Both the position numbers and the translations under genes were made by a program. Shown here one piece after another: positions 1 through 10,873 of a stretch of 24,143 bases of DNA; position 1 is the first letter of the stretch, and each line of letters opens with the position of its first letter. The stretch lies in NCBI GenBank assembly GCA_000320545.1, contig ADNK01002592.1, positions 1 through 24,143 of the forward strand, in the 5' to 3' direction. This DNA is from Bigelowiella natans CCMP2755. Its lineage: Eukaryota > Cercozoa > Chlorarachniophyceae. Under the pieces are notes generated by a model. It saw only the letters and a list, made by a program, of their open reading frames with translations. It made no database searches and was not told where the DNA came from.

Positions 1-20
1 TCTTGACTTCTCTAACTCAG

Positions 21-161
21 ATACCCAGGCAGCAATATTGGACTCTTGGTGATAGTCCTTATACATCTACTGCTCTTCAGAGGGGAGGGACTACAAAAAA
101 AAAAAAAGCAGCTATGGAATCACGACACACAATCACACGCATGCACGCACACACATACACA

Positions 162-200
<39 letters not shown>

Positions 201-1276
201 TTTCAATGAATGACGTGGTGATGGGAGGATCTTCCACTGGGGCACTAGTTGCGGGAGATAATAAAGATCAGAATGTCGACGGCAGCAATAGTGATGACGA
301 TACCCACCATGAGCCGAAATCATTTTGTGCCTTCAAGGGAGTCCTCTCTTCTGCGGGGAACGGAGGATTTGCTAGGTACTGCTTGCACTTCCATTTGTTC
401 TTTCATCCGAATACTGTACTCGGAGCTGTAGAAACTATTTCCGTTTGACTACTTGAGTGCCACCAAAGGATATATTGCGTGATTCACATTTTCGAATTCA
501 AGCTCGCGGAGCGAGTCTTAGGATTGAAATATAAAACTTATGATGGGTTCTCTGGAAATTTCTCCCACACACACACGCACGCACTTATCGTACTCCCTCC
601 AGCATTCGGAGCAAAGAAATCAGCACGAATCTCGGAGATTTTGAAGGCCTAGAGCTTGGTGTGGTAAAGGGAGATAACAGAGTATATAAGCTAAGCATCG
701 TCGGACCGGCCAGGTACGGCACTAAAGACAGCGCAGTAACATGAGCTTTGTCGTCTAAATTGTCGTCCTCCTCTTGACAGTAGCAATTGATTCAATGGAT
801 GCTGTCATTGTTATATTAGCGAATTTGGGGTAGTCTATCAAGCGGACTTTCACGCTCCTGTCACAGAGAGTGGGAAGGAGACGGGGAAGAGAGTGGGGGC
901 CGACATTCACAAGATAAGGATTCCATTCTCCTCCTTTAAACCTTCAGTGATGGGAAGGTATAATCTTGTAAATAACTTGGAACATATATCAGAGATAATG
1001 TAAGCGGGTATACTCATCTTTTAAGTATACTTTCGCAAAGCATCGCATTTATAGCCTCCTATCGATCCGTTTGTCATTCCCTTTTCCTCGTCGTTTATAC
1101 CCTGGGTGTTCAGATCTGTCGACGTGAAGGATATATGTGGATCTGATGTAAGACAAATAGGATTGATGGTAAGCAAACTTACAGATGAAGGAACGGAAAC
1201 GCCTGAGTTCAAATATGGACCGTTCGAGTTGCAGCTGAGCTACCTCAAAGCGTATCCCTCGTCAAGTAAAAGATGA
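21..1276 (+). CDS. CIA30-domain protein (NDUFAF1-type), 3' five exons, 5' end outside window
   Basis: Proposed exons are 21-48, 199-375, 603-713, 820-957 and 1114-1276 (stop TGA 1274-1276); all junctions are GT-AG and keep phase. The joined peptide has the CIA30 landmarks in order: W-x3-ND-x-VMGGSS across the first junction, GNGGFA-S-IRSKE across the second, then LGDFEGLELGVVKGDNRVYK, VVYQADF, IPFSSFKPSVMGR, DVRQIGLM and YGPFELQLSYLKAY near the C-terminus. CIA30/NDUFAF1 proteins assist assembly of the membrane arm of mitochondrial complex I; plant and algal relatives may act in plastids, so the compartment is not decided here. An acidic Asp/Asn/Ser-rich insert of about 25 residues separates VMGGSS from the next core strand. 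The intron before exon 199 ends in a (CA)n microsatellite. The N-terminus and any targeting peptide are upstream of the window. Family call is strong; exact splice sites are inferred. Confidence 0.82.
145..198. repeat. (CA)n microsatellite running into a 3' splice site
   Basis: An interrupted then pure CA dinucleotide tract forms the end of the first intron visible in the CIA30-domain gene. The last repeat unit supplies the intron-terminal AG (197-198). There is no polypyrimidine tract between the repeat and the exon. An A-tract lies earlier in the same intron, at about 97-108. Confidence 0.9.
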
Positions 1277-2092
1277 CATTACAATGCATGTGAATCCCCC
1301 GAAATTTACACATGAATAATCTGCTGCGACTGTCGTATTGCCCCATTGCATGTGGATTCTGTGTCACATGTTGAACCTGCGTGCGCGCGTCCCACAGCAC
1401 ATGGTATAATGGCATGTGAAACACTAACCCAAAATGGGCTCAGCTTCATTCGCTAACATATCTAGAGATGCGCTGTCGTAGCGTGCGGCGTGTGCATTGC
1501 ACAAATAGACCATGTACCTCACTGGAGACACGCAATGCAAACTATTCTACTCATGATATGATCCACACATCTCAGACATGGCTGCTGTGTAGTTATCACA
1601 TGACATAGCTGCAACATATTGGCCCGAATAGAAGCAGAAGCGAATTGCTTCTTTGTGTACAGACGCCACGCCCCACACTCATGTTATGCCACCTCATACG
1701 TAGCGTTTTCGTGTGATGCTAAATAGTAACTAGGGAATGTTTAGAAATAAATACGTACGATATTCTTGCTAGCAATGTGTACTGCTACCATTTACACAAA
1801 TATAGCAAAACGTTATAACCTTATTAGAATTGTGAGTCTGCAATGCATGCAATATATGCAGTAACCAATAATTAACTATTTTAATTTATTATGTTCAACG
1901 TGATGATTCGTTACTGATGCATGCAGGTGTATTTGCACGATAATGTATATCCTGGTGACAAGGCTGCTAGGAATGAGGTAGAATCCTCAAACAGTAATAC
2001 AGTATGTATAGGAAATATTAAACTGAATAATTGATCAAGCTATGCATACTTTCTTCACATAAATAAATAAATATAAATATATAAATATATAA

Positions 2093-2125
<33 letters not shown>

Positions 2126-2126
2126 A

Positions 2127-2161
<35 letters not shown>

Positions 2162-2274
2162 TTTATATTTATATTCACATATATAATATACATGTTATGT
2201 TCACACAAATTGCATAAATTTACATACGTCACCTCTTCGGTGAAAAACGATAAAACGTAAAGGAAAATGGACAC
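1277..2274. other. Intergenic region between convergent genes, with an AT-rich repeat
   Basis: No convincing coding sequence. It lies between the stop codon of the + strand CIA30-domain gene and the stop codon of the - strand gene ending at 2275, so it should carry both 3' ends. Its right part holds the AT repeat at 2059-2190. The open frames there come from that repeat or are short. Confidence 0.7.
2059..2190. repeat. AT-rich simple repeat (AAAT)n/(TA)n
   Basis: The tract starts as AAAT/ATAA units and passes into two long pure TA runs separated by AAATAC, then back to ATTT units. The apparent minus-strand reading frame across it, rich in Ile and Tyr, is a product of the repeat. Confidence 0.92.
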
Positions 2275-3451
2275 CTACAAAGTCTCCCTATTTCCTAACT
2301 GAGGGCAGCTATTTTGCTGCTTAAAATCCATGGAATAGTCATTATTACCGCTTTCCCAATCTGCAGCAAAGATTATTAAGAGGGACGGGCTATCAGTTTT
2401 ATGTCCAACAAATAAGGGACTTTGAGATAAAGTATCGAAAGGTTTTTAGAGAAAATAACGAGAGATGTGGAATGATACCTATCGAGTAAGCTCGCCTTTT
2501 TATTGAGGCGTCAGGGTCAGTTAGTGAAAGTTTTGGATGATGTCCAATTAAGTCTTCGAATGGTGGTATTTCGTCTGTCTTCGTCAAGTTTATGTACTTT
2601 CTCTTTGACTTCCTTCTAGAGGGTACAACCCGTTCCGTCTTAGCCATTTTACATGCGCTTCTACGACTTTCGAGCCTCGTATGTGATGGTGGGGAAGATA
2701 TTAATGACGGCAAGGATTTGAAAATGGAAGACTTTAGATCGCTCATGCTTAAGTGCTTCAGTTTCTCTAGACAGCCTTGTTCATCAATCACCCGAGGACT
2801 AATATTGTAGCAACGATGCGAATTTTCACTTAATAGAGAAAATGAAAAGTTAGGCTCGGAGTGAGCAAAGCGACTGTGATTGCTCGAAAGTTCTTCTTCA
2901 GATCTTCTTATCCACTCGAGCACTCGGTCCATCTTCTCCATGTTTTTTTTATCTGATGATATGAAACGAGACGATGGTAAAAGAGAAGATGGATCAGATA
3001 TCAATATTGTGAAAGGTGTCATACTACGTGAAATGAATAGGAAATACTTCCGCGTTTACGCCTCCGTGAAGTCGACAGCCGTGGCGCGAGCAACCCTAGA
3101 TACATTCTTGGTGAGCAAAATAGTAGATTGTAATTGAAACTAAGTGTAACCTGATTGCGGTTTTAAATTGGTCAAAACCTTTGTCTGAGGCACAGACACT
3201 GCAAGCCCAAACTTGTTGCTGATATCCCTTATATTCTTGAAGCCGCCCCGAACTCTCTTAGTGTTCCTTCGCATGTCTGCAGCTCTTGGGCACACTTCTC
3301 CATCAGTTGGTATACCTTTGCTTGCCGATCGTGGACTTGGCACAAGAATTGAAATTTTGGGTATATTTATGTGTGTAGGGTTGAGGCCAATACTCATGCG
3401 GGCTGCATCGTTGGTAGTGTTTGGAATGTCGAAGGTCGGACTTGAAGTCAT
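2275..3451 (-). CDS. Unrecognised basic, Ser-rich protein, four-exon model
   Basis: Minus-strand exons proposed: 3451-3151, 3095-3060, 2952-2479 and 2360-2275 (stop TAG at 2277-2275). Phases join at every GT-AG junction and give 897 nt, or 298 residues. Introns are 55, 107 and 118 bp. I recognise no domain. Visible traits are an N-terminal Pro/Ser/Thr-rich stretch, a basic patch RRNTKRVRGGFKN, a helix-like segment MDRVLEWIRRSEEELSS, a strongly basic run around SRRKSKRKYINL, and an acidic/Asn-rich tail. The third exon has no stop over more than 470 nt. The small second exon is the weakest element; an alternative is a shorter protein starting at ATG 3022 with exons 3022-2479 and 2360-2275. The product could be nuclear given the basic runs, but that is a guess. 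Confidence 0.48.
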
Positions 3452-4666
3452 GGACAACGGGGACCACCTTAGTTTCGCTACGAACTAGTTCAAATGTTAT
3501 AAGTGGAAGCGGTAGCGGGCGGTAGCAGAGCAACTCTCCTTTGCGGTTTCGGCCAAATGATGTATGATGGTTATAGCCAGTCCTACCACTAGTTCACTCT
3601 CACGTTACTCTATTTATTTGATAAACAAGAATTTCGAATAATTTGCACTCCAGATTCCAGATTTCGGACAATAATGATCGGATATAACGTGCTGAGAGTG
3701 CCACCTCCCCCCTATCGAGCCGAGAACTTGTTCACTGTTCCAATTTGCTTCTCCACACATGCAAAATATCAAAATGAGATCCGCACTCACTGACGTAAAA
3801 TGTTGATACCAAAATCACATGAAGTTCCGGTTGGGCGACTGCAATGTAGATGTGACGTATTGTAAAATCATCTCAGTTTAGATTCAGTAGCGATTATCAA
3901 ATCCAAAAAGTATCTTAATTTTGAAACTGTGTTCTCGATTTCGACAGCTTCTTTGATAGCTCTGTCAACTTTGCAATGTCCCCCCAATGGAAAAAAAAAC
4001 GACATTTTCCACATGGGATTCATCTATTCTTATTGTCGTTTCTTCCATTTGGAAGAACATGCGACCATAATACAAAAATGTAGTGAACCACCAATGTCCT
4101 GAAATAATATAAGCACCTCGTGCTTCGTTTTTACTGTTCCTTGTCAACTCACTCACGAACTAATAAAGAGTACTGAAGTGAAATGTAAGATTGAAATCTA
4201 ATGAGTACATCCGACCCAGGAAAGGAGATTTCTGGTTTCAGCACACGACCAACATCTGACGCAAACATCGATTTGCTTTAGCCAGCCGCAGAAATCAGAT
4301 ATTTACGCCCCTAAACCTTTTCGGGATTGCTTAATTATATGTGTGAGTGAACGCTATTAGTGCTTGAGATCTAGGTAGAATTTCCTAATTATTTTTGCCT
4401 CACTGTGGTGACAGCGGATATCTCCTGAAAGTGGTTAGTTTTAGTCGCGATCGCAAAAAGTACGGTACAACAACTTCTACTTAAATTGGCCACTCTATTG
4501 GCATTTCACCTAGTGCGACACGACATATAATTTTTTCCTTCTTGTAGCTACACGTCGGTAGGTCGTCAGGCGTTTGTACAACAACGGCTCTGCCAAAGGC
4601 TACTCGTGGAGTTACCCCCCAATACTAGGTTTATGTTTTGGCATAGAGCTTGATAAAACTTAGCCG
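3452..4666. other. Divergent intergenic region between two head-to-head genes
   Basis: It separates the proposed start of the minus-strand gene (3451) from the proposed start of the CLU-LRR-PH gene (4667), so it should hold both promoters. I see no ORF with coding character, no RNA gene and no long repeat. A further non-coding exon could exist: ttag directly before 4664 would also serve as a 3' splice site for the first CLU exon. Confidence 0.5.
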
Positions 4667-7600
4667 ATGGAGACGGGACTCCCTTCTACAAGGATTCCCG
4701 GCAAGCCTTGTGATGTAGATCAACCTGCAGGGGATGGGGATGAACAGAAATATGACAGGTACTATAATGAGTTCCAAGACACAACTGGAGGAACCGCGAC
4801 GGAACCATTGTACTTATACATTTCGGAGCTTTTGGATCGAGAAAATGATCCAGCAGAGAACATGAAGGTTTTATGCTGAATTTTCCGCGTAAATCGGATC
4901 CGAACTGTCATGGATAACGCAGGTATCGAGTTGCAAAGTCCCAAGAGAGGACACAGAAGAAAATAGGTTTATTCAATTTCATTAGGTGTGGTATTCAAAA
5001 ATGCATAAATTTTCAACAATTTCAGTTGGTTTGAAAATACACGATGGGCAGAAGCACAGATCAAGCTTCTTGAAGAGAAAGATGAGTTGAAGGTCAGACA
5101 CTATTTGCATCATCTTACTCGCCGCAGCAGACTGTTAACATCAGCAACAATGCAATTAGCGCGCCCGAAATCTGATCAAGATAAAAGATTCTTTTTGTGA
5201 AATCATTGAACGAGTATCACGGAAGCTTGTGGACGATTATCATGCCATATGGAGAGGTTTTTAACTCAATTTTACTTTTGCAAATGGAGGGGGAATGGTA
5301 TTTTGTACGAATTCAGAAGGACATTTCATCTACCAATATATAGGCGATGAGAGTATGCTGGCATCGAAACCTAGTTTTAAGCCTGTAGCAATCGGCGGAG
5401 TTGCCGGAGGAACTAAATGTAAACAAAACAAATAACTAAACCCCAAAGCTGAATAATCTGCTTTACGCTTATTATTGTGCTCACTTAGTCATCGTTGAAG
5501 GCATAATGCTAAAACTTGTTCGCGACATAAGGGTAGAAACGAATCGGTACTTGTATGGTGGTCCTGAGCCCAGAATCGACCTAGCTGCAAAGTCTAGTGC
5601 CCAGGAACTTCATGGAGTCAACGCCTTCTTTTCCGTAAGAAGAATCTGAAAAAGAAGAAGAATACTAGAATTTGTCGGTCGCCGACTATGACCGATACTC
5701 GTAGTGTGTATTGTCAGTGCTGTTCTTCTCATCATTCTTGTGCCTATTTCCTACATTCACAGTACTTCCTGAAGAAGGATATACCAATCATTGTGCCCTG
5801 GCAGACAATCGTCGACTATCGAGGCTTTCGTACGTCCCTCACTGTTTCTGTTGTATCATCGTTATCGTTGTACTTGTATTTTGTCCTTAACCTTCGTTCG
5901 TTCTGTTGAGGAGGGTATGTGAGAGAAACGTTTGTATATCATGCAAATTAATAGGCCTTGTGGCGATGCCAGTGCTACCCCTTGCTAAAGGAAAGATAGT
6001 TTATGGATCTTCTGACGGCGGTCGTGTCCACAAATTTGGAATGCCTGAAAAAATCCTTATTCATGGACATGCACAAAACCACACATGAATATGCATACAT
6101 ATATTTTGATAGGACGAAACATATACAACAAAGACCCAGAATGCGAGAGTTGGATCGCTGGTGCTGCGAAAGAGCTGCACTTGGCCCGGCATAACTGCCA
6201 TGGCACCATGTTATACACAGCAGGCGATCTCGAGATACACGCTGTCGCCGACAAAAACAAGAAACAATACTGTGAGAGACAATTCTTTCTTGATGCAAAT
6301 TTTAACTTCGACCTTTTTCTTTGGATTTCTCTTTTGGTATTCTTCAATTTACTGGGGCGGAAAAGAAGGCTTTGATAACTGCTATTTCACTAAATTTTTC
6401 CTGCTAGTGCACTTGACATCTTTCTCCACTGTCCTAGCCAATGCTCATTAACATCATAATCCTGGTAATTAGATGCTGTTGACTTTGGGCGCTGGGCTCC
6501 GCCGGAATCACCTCTCGAAACGAAGCACCTTATCCCAGTACCGAGCTCCATTTTTTTCCGGATGTTGAGACCTGAGTTCCTGCGATCCAAGTTGAAGGAG
6601 GCAGCCTTGCCATGCCTTAGTTCAGACACGTTTTCAGGTTGGGGGCGACATCAGGCAACAGTGCATAGGAAGAACCTCAACAATGCCACCCGCTACCTGT
6701 GCACCGAAATAGTGGGACAAGTTGCAAAGGAGCTTGTGAGCGTATCGAATCGCGAGTATGCATTATCGAGAAATTTTTCAAGTGGCGTGAGCCGTGTTTG
6801 GATTCTCAAGTTTCCTGACACAATTGACGTTGGTAGCATCATGCATCACAATGGTCTTTCAATTCGCCACTTAGCACTGGTACAAAGGTTCTTGGTGGGT
6901 ATGAAGGTGGGGGCGAAATTGGCCCCATTATTCTCGAGGCTAGATGCTGAGATGGTGACTAGATCCTCGAAGCAAATACTTCGTTCTAGGGTCCTTCGAA
7001 GGGTGAGCCTGGATGAGATACCGCTCAATCTGGATCATTTTGTTATGGCGCTGATGGGAATCGCAATGAATGATGACTTTAAGCAGAAATCGCTGCAAGA
7101 ACAAATAAGCCGCCATGTTCTGTCCAACTTTGGTACACCAAAATTCTTGCTGGATCACATGGCGTGGACGTGGATACAGTCAGAACACGCAGCTATCTCT
7201 ACTACTCCAAAAAGTAGTCTGTCTTCCCTCGAAAAACCAACTCCCGGAATGATCTGTTCTTCGTCTATGAAACGGGAAATCCACAAGGCAGAGGATAAAA
7301 CAGCTAAAATGACTTTGGAAGGCTCGCCAGATTTTAAGAAATCGCGACCAGCGTCAATATCTAATGGGAAGCAAGGCGACATTATACAGAGGAAACTCAT
7401 CAGAGAGCTGTGGAGTAGATGTGGCGAAGAGACTATGCTCCTTACCGCTGAGTTACAAAGCTACCAGCAGAGGCTTAACGCGTCATTTGGGGTCTTACTG
7501 AGGGAGATGGAGTTTGAACTCGGAGAATTGATTGAATATTTTATGCAGATGTGGTCTCAATGCAACCAAGACGCTCGCCAATGTGTAGGAGAGATCCTAA

Positions 7601-10251
7601 AAGATGATGAACCAGACGTAGGCAAGTTGCAGTCAGTGATTGAATCACAGCTTGAGGTTCGCACTGTCAAGTGCCAAATAGGGGATGTCCCCATACGTAG
7701 TTTCCATGCTATGATACGCGGTAGATTTTGGCAAATACACTTGGCACGCTTTGGCAACCCAGCGCAATTCAGCTGGCCCGCTCTCTTCGGCCAAGCCAAA
7801 CTGGCTGACATTCCAAGTGGGGTCGATTCTAGCCAGTACTCATCAGGGGGAGGAGAGATGACGGTACTTCTTACCACGAGAAAACACTTCAGCTATATTC
7901 TGCAAACTATTTTCCCGGCTGTGGGAATCTCAGAGAAGGGTGACTTTCTTAGACGATGTGCCAGCTGGAGCAAAGGAGATGTGCCATCGGCATTTGCATC
8001 TGGAGAGCGCTCCGAAGCCACTCGAGTAGGAGGAAAATGGGATCTCATCACACGCACAAAGAGCAGTAATGATGCCATCTTTAAAAAAAATAAATGAGAG
8101 AAAGAGGGAGGCGTTAACTTTTAAATAACGTCGACCACCTTTATTTCAGCAACTATTATTAACACCAACACTACTACATCTTCCAGAAAATCACATCTTG
8201 TCCGTCTTCTCCTTCCTATTCTTTCTCTCCCTCCTTCTCAACATATTATATAAATACAAACATATACTTATATCTATATTCAGTGGACATCGTGCATTGG
8301 TCTACACTGAAATGCCTTCTACACTCTGCTGCGGAGGCGTTCCAGACGGCTGCCGACTCAAAGGTTGGTGGGAAAACCTGGATCGATACGGACTGGAAGA
8401 AGCTCCGGAATGAAGGCTATCTACCTGCTGCTCTCACCGCAATTGAGGCACTAAACCGATCAGGAGATGGAGGTTTAGAGACCGCCACCTTTTATCTAGC
8501 CTTGAGACAAGCTGCGGAGCTGTGCCGCGTATGCGAGGAGGGAATAGTTCGCGGTACATGCAGGGTGAACCTTTTGGACATGTACCGAATTCTGAACATT
8601 AAAGGGAATCCAAAAGAAGGAGGAGGAGGAGGAGGAGGAGACCAGAACAACATCTTGCCCTATCTTTCGAAGTTAGTGATGAGGATCCACACTGGTTTGT
8701 GCCGGTGCTTGCATAGTTTAGAACTTTCTGCTCAAAATTTTGTTACTCTTCACAAGCAGCTCTTCGAGCTCACGTCGCTACGACGCCTCGTTTTATCAAG
8801 AAACGCTCTCAAGAGTATTTCCCCATCTATTGGACGGCTGGAGTCTTTAGAGAATCTTGTTCTACTCAAAAACGAGATAGCATCGTTGCCCCCGGAAATT
8901 GGACAGCTCAAGAACCTCAGAAAGCTGAGCGCGGGTCTGAATAAGCTCATTTCACTACCAGGGGAGCTATCATCTCTTTCGAAACTAGAAACACTCGGGC
9001 TTACAGACAATCAGCTCACTTCTATTCCTAAAGAGATTGGGCAATTAAAGGAGCTAAAAAGGTTATTCGTATCTCGCAACAAACTCACAAGCCTTCCTTC
9101 GGAGATCAAGGGGCTTCAGCGTCTTGAATGGCTTGACATTAGTCTAAATCAGATTTCAATCCTCACACCTAACATCGGTCACCTAGTTTCTCTCCGCAGA
9201 CTCTGGTTGCATCATAATCAACTTACTACGCTTCCAAGAGAATTCAGCAATCTCACAAATCTGTCGGATCTGTATCTAAGGCCAAATCTAATTAAACGAC
9301 GGGCGCTTCCAGCGGAGCTTAATCGCATGCAAGTCCTAAAGAAAATATGGGTAAAGGAAGGTAATGTCAGCAACATCATGGCGGAGTTAAGGTTCAAAAA
9401 GATAATGAAGCCCAAGAAGAGCCCGGGACAGCGGAAAAGGTCTGTTGAAGGCAGGCTCGGCCGAAGCCAAGAATACAGCCTTTCTGTCGATTCCAAGAGT
9501 GGGGTTGTCGGGAGCAGAAGGACATCTCGCAGAAGTTCTCGAAGGACTTGGGAGAGAAAGGAGACACTGGTAGCATCCTTTCGCAATTAGAGTAACACCT
9601 CACCTATATTTGGACAATAGCCTATTCTTCTCATTCATGCGCCTTTATTTCACTCTATAGATGAAGGGATGGATGGAAAAGAGTGGAAATACATTTTTCT
9701 CAAGGAGATGGCAGAGACGGTTTTTCACACTCGATGCTGTGCATCTTTCCTGGTTCAAGAATGAGGAGGTTATATCGTGAGCATAAACCACTACAGCAGA
9801 GCCCTTCTTTTTGGTCAAAAAATTAGATATCCTATGCCTACTCATTTCCTTCTCTTGATCATCCTCACTGTCTCTTTATGTCCTGTCAATATTTGCATTT
9901 ACGGGAAAAAGATAACTTAAGCAAACACCTGCAACCAATGTGCTGTGTTCGACTTCCCTTTACAGGACACTAACCCATGTAACGTCTTGGCTCTTGAAGG
10001 TACGTAGCTCACCGAAAATCGCATGTATCACTTGTAACTAAATTGCATGCAAACATGTGGCTTCAGATGTAGAAGAATTACCTTTCATCCTACCGGATCA
10101 CACACTCCAACTCAAAAGCGTACGTAAAACCTATCGGTTACGTGCCCACAATCTGGAGGAGACTCGAACGTGGAGCACCAAGATAAAATATGCACTTGAG
10201 AAGCTCCAATCCGTGCCAGAATTTGAAAAGTCCTTGCTATCTGAACTGTGA
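4667..10251 (+). CDS. CLU domain - LRR - PH domain fusion protein, 14 exons, about 1375 aa
   Basis: Exon model: 4667-4867, 4923-4966, 5026-5092, 5160-5256, 5344-5418, 5489-5634, 5763-5829, 5955-6020, 6113-6271, 6473-8065, 8284-9569, 9661-9768, 9966-9999, 10067-10251. The total is 4128 nt, in frame throughout. CLU signature motifs cross the junctions: AIGGVAGGTKF, YLYGGPEP, IVDYRGFRLVAMPVLP, YGSSDGGRNIYN, GAAKELHLARH, GDLEIHA, YYAVDFGRWAPPESP, LRPEFL, LSSDTFSGWG (CLU about residues 140-395), then HHNGLSIRHLALV (about 432-444), a motif typical of the region after CLU. LRRs occupy about residues 981-1190 (repeats such as LPPEIGQLKNLRKL). A Gly7 run encoded by GGA repeats precedes them. The PH domain spans about 1268-1370 (KGWMEK, WQRRFFTLDAVHLSWF, and a C-terminal helix with the conserved Trp in ETRTWSTKI). 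CLU/CLUH family proteins bind mRNAs for mitochondrial proteins; PH binds phosphoinositides or proteins. Alternative donors 9777 and 10004 also keep frame near the PH start. Confidence 0.8.
8616..8641. repeat. (GGA)n repeat inside coding exon
   Basis: A short trinucleotide run within the eleventh exon of the CLU-LRR-PH gene encodes seven consecutive glycines just upstream of the leucine-rich repeats. It behaves as a flexible linker and is a probable length-polymorphic site. Confidence 0.85.
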
Positions 10252-10873
10252 TTCTCAAAAGACACATGAGACACTTAACAGTCATGAAAGAAATCTGTGA
10301 ACCATTCACACGTGTCACAAAGAGTTGCATACACACAGGCGACCAGGTTCTTGCCCATTCCTCCTTTCGCAGTGCAACCTGAACATCAATTGTTCTTGCT
10401 TTTCGCGGTGGGAGGAATGTGCAAGTTGATTGCAGGTGCTTGATATGGCACTTGTGTTGGCATTCCAATCGGAGATGCTGCTAGGCACATGCATCACACT
10501 GCACATGCAGCAACAATTCAATGTCAGCAATTGGATTGCACACACGCACGCGAACGCAAACAAAAACGCGCATGTGACAATGATCGTGCACTGCCCTGAG
10601 AATGCTAGAATGCATGCAGCAATGCACGTGTTCAGACCTTCGATCGTTCGATTGCCGTTCGATTCCTCGAACATTGAACATTGTTCGGCGTGCGCATGCT
10701 GGCATGCTTTGGTGCACGATTGCTCGATCCGACCTCATCAACGTCGTTTCATCATCATTGTCCCCTGGAGCCCCATGTGCATGTGCAATGCTGGAATGCA
10801 CGGAGACTTCTGCATGCCAGCATGTGATGTGTGCACATTTGGGCCATTGGCGCACGGTCCTAAAAACACAGAT
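10252..10873. other. 3' flank of the CLU-LRR-PH gene up to the retrotransposon
   Basis: No supported gene. The stretch is rich in GCATGC-like and CA/TG motifs and is open on both strands for over 100 codons in places. Those frames have no recognisable domain, and one runs straight into the LTR. It should include the 3' UTR of the preceding gene. Confidence 0.5.
10869..10873. repeat. Target site duplication, left copy (CAGAT)
   Basis: CAGAT abuts the first base of the 5' LTR and matches the five bases right after the 3' LTR (17974-17978). Five bp is the usual duplication for Ty1/copia integrases. The match can be written as six bases (ACAGAT) because the last LTR base is also A. Confidence 0.88.

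Noticed and set aside
1169-1184. A 16-bp mini-intron GTAAGC...TTACAG in the last CIA30 exon
   Set aside because: It has perfect-looking splice ends, but reading through keeps the CIA30 C-terminal motif (YGPFELQL) in frame, while removing it shifts the frame and loses the motif.
2035-2274. 79-codon minus-strand frame rich in Ile and Tyr
   Set aside because: Product of the TA/AAAT repeat. It overlaps the repeat for most of its length and does not match the spliced minus-strand gene.
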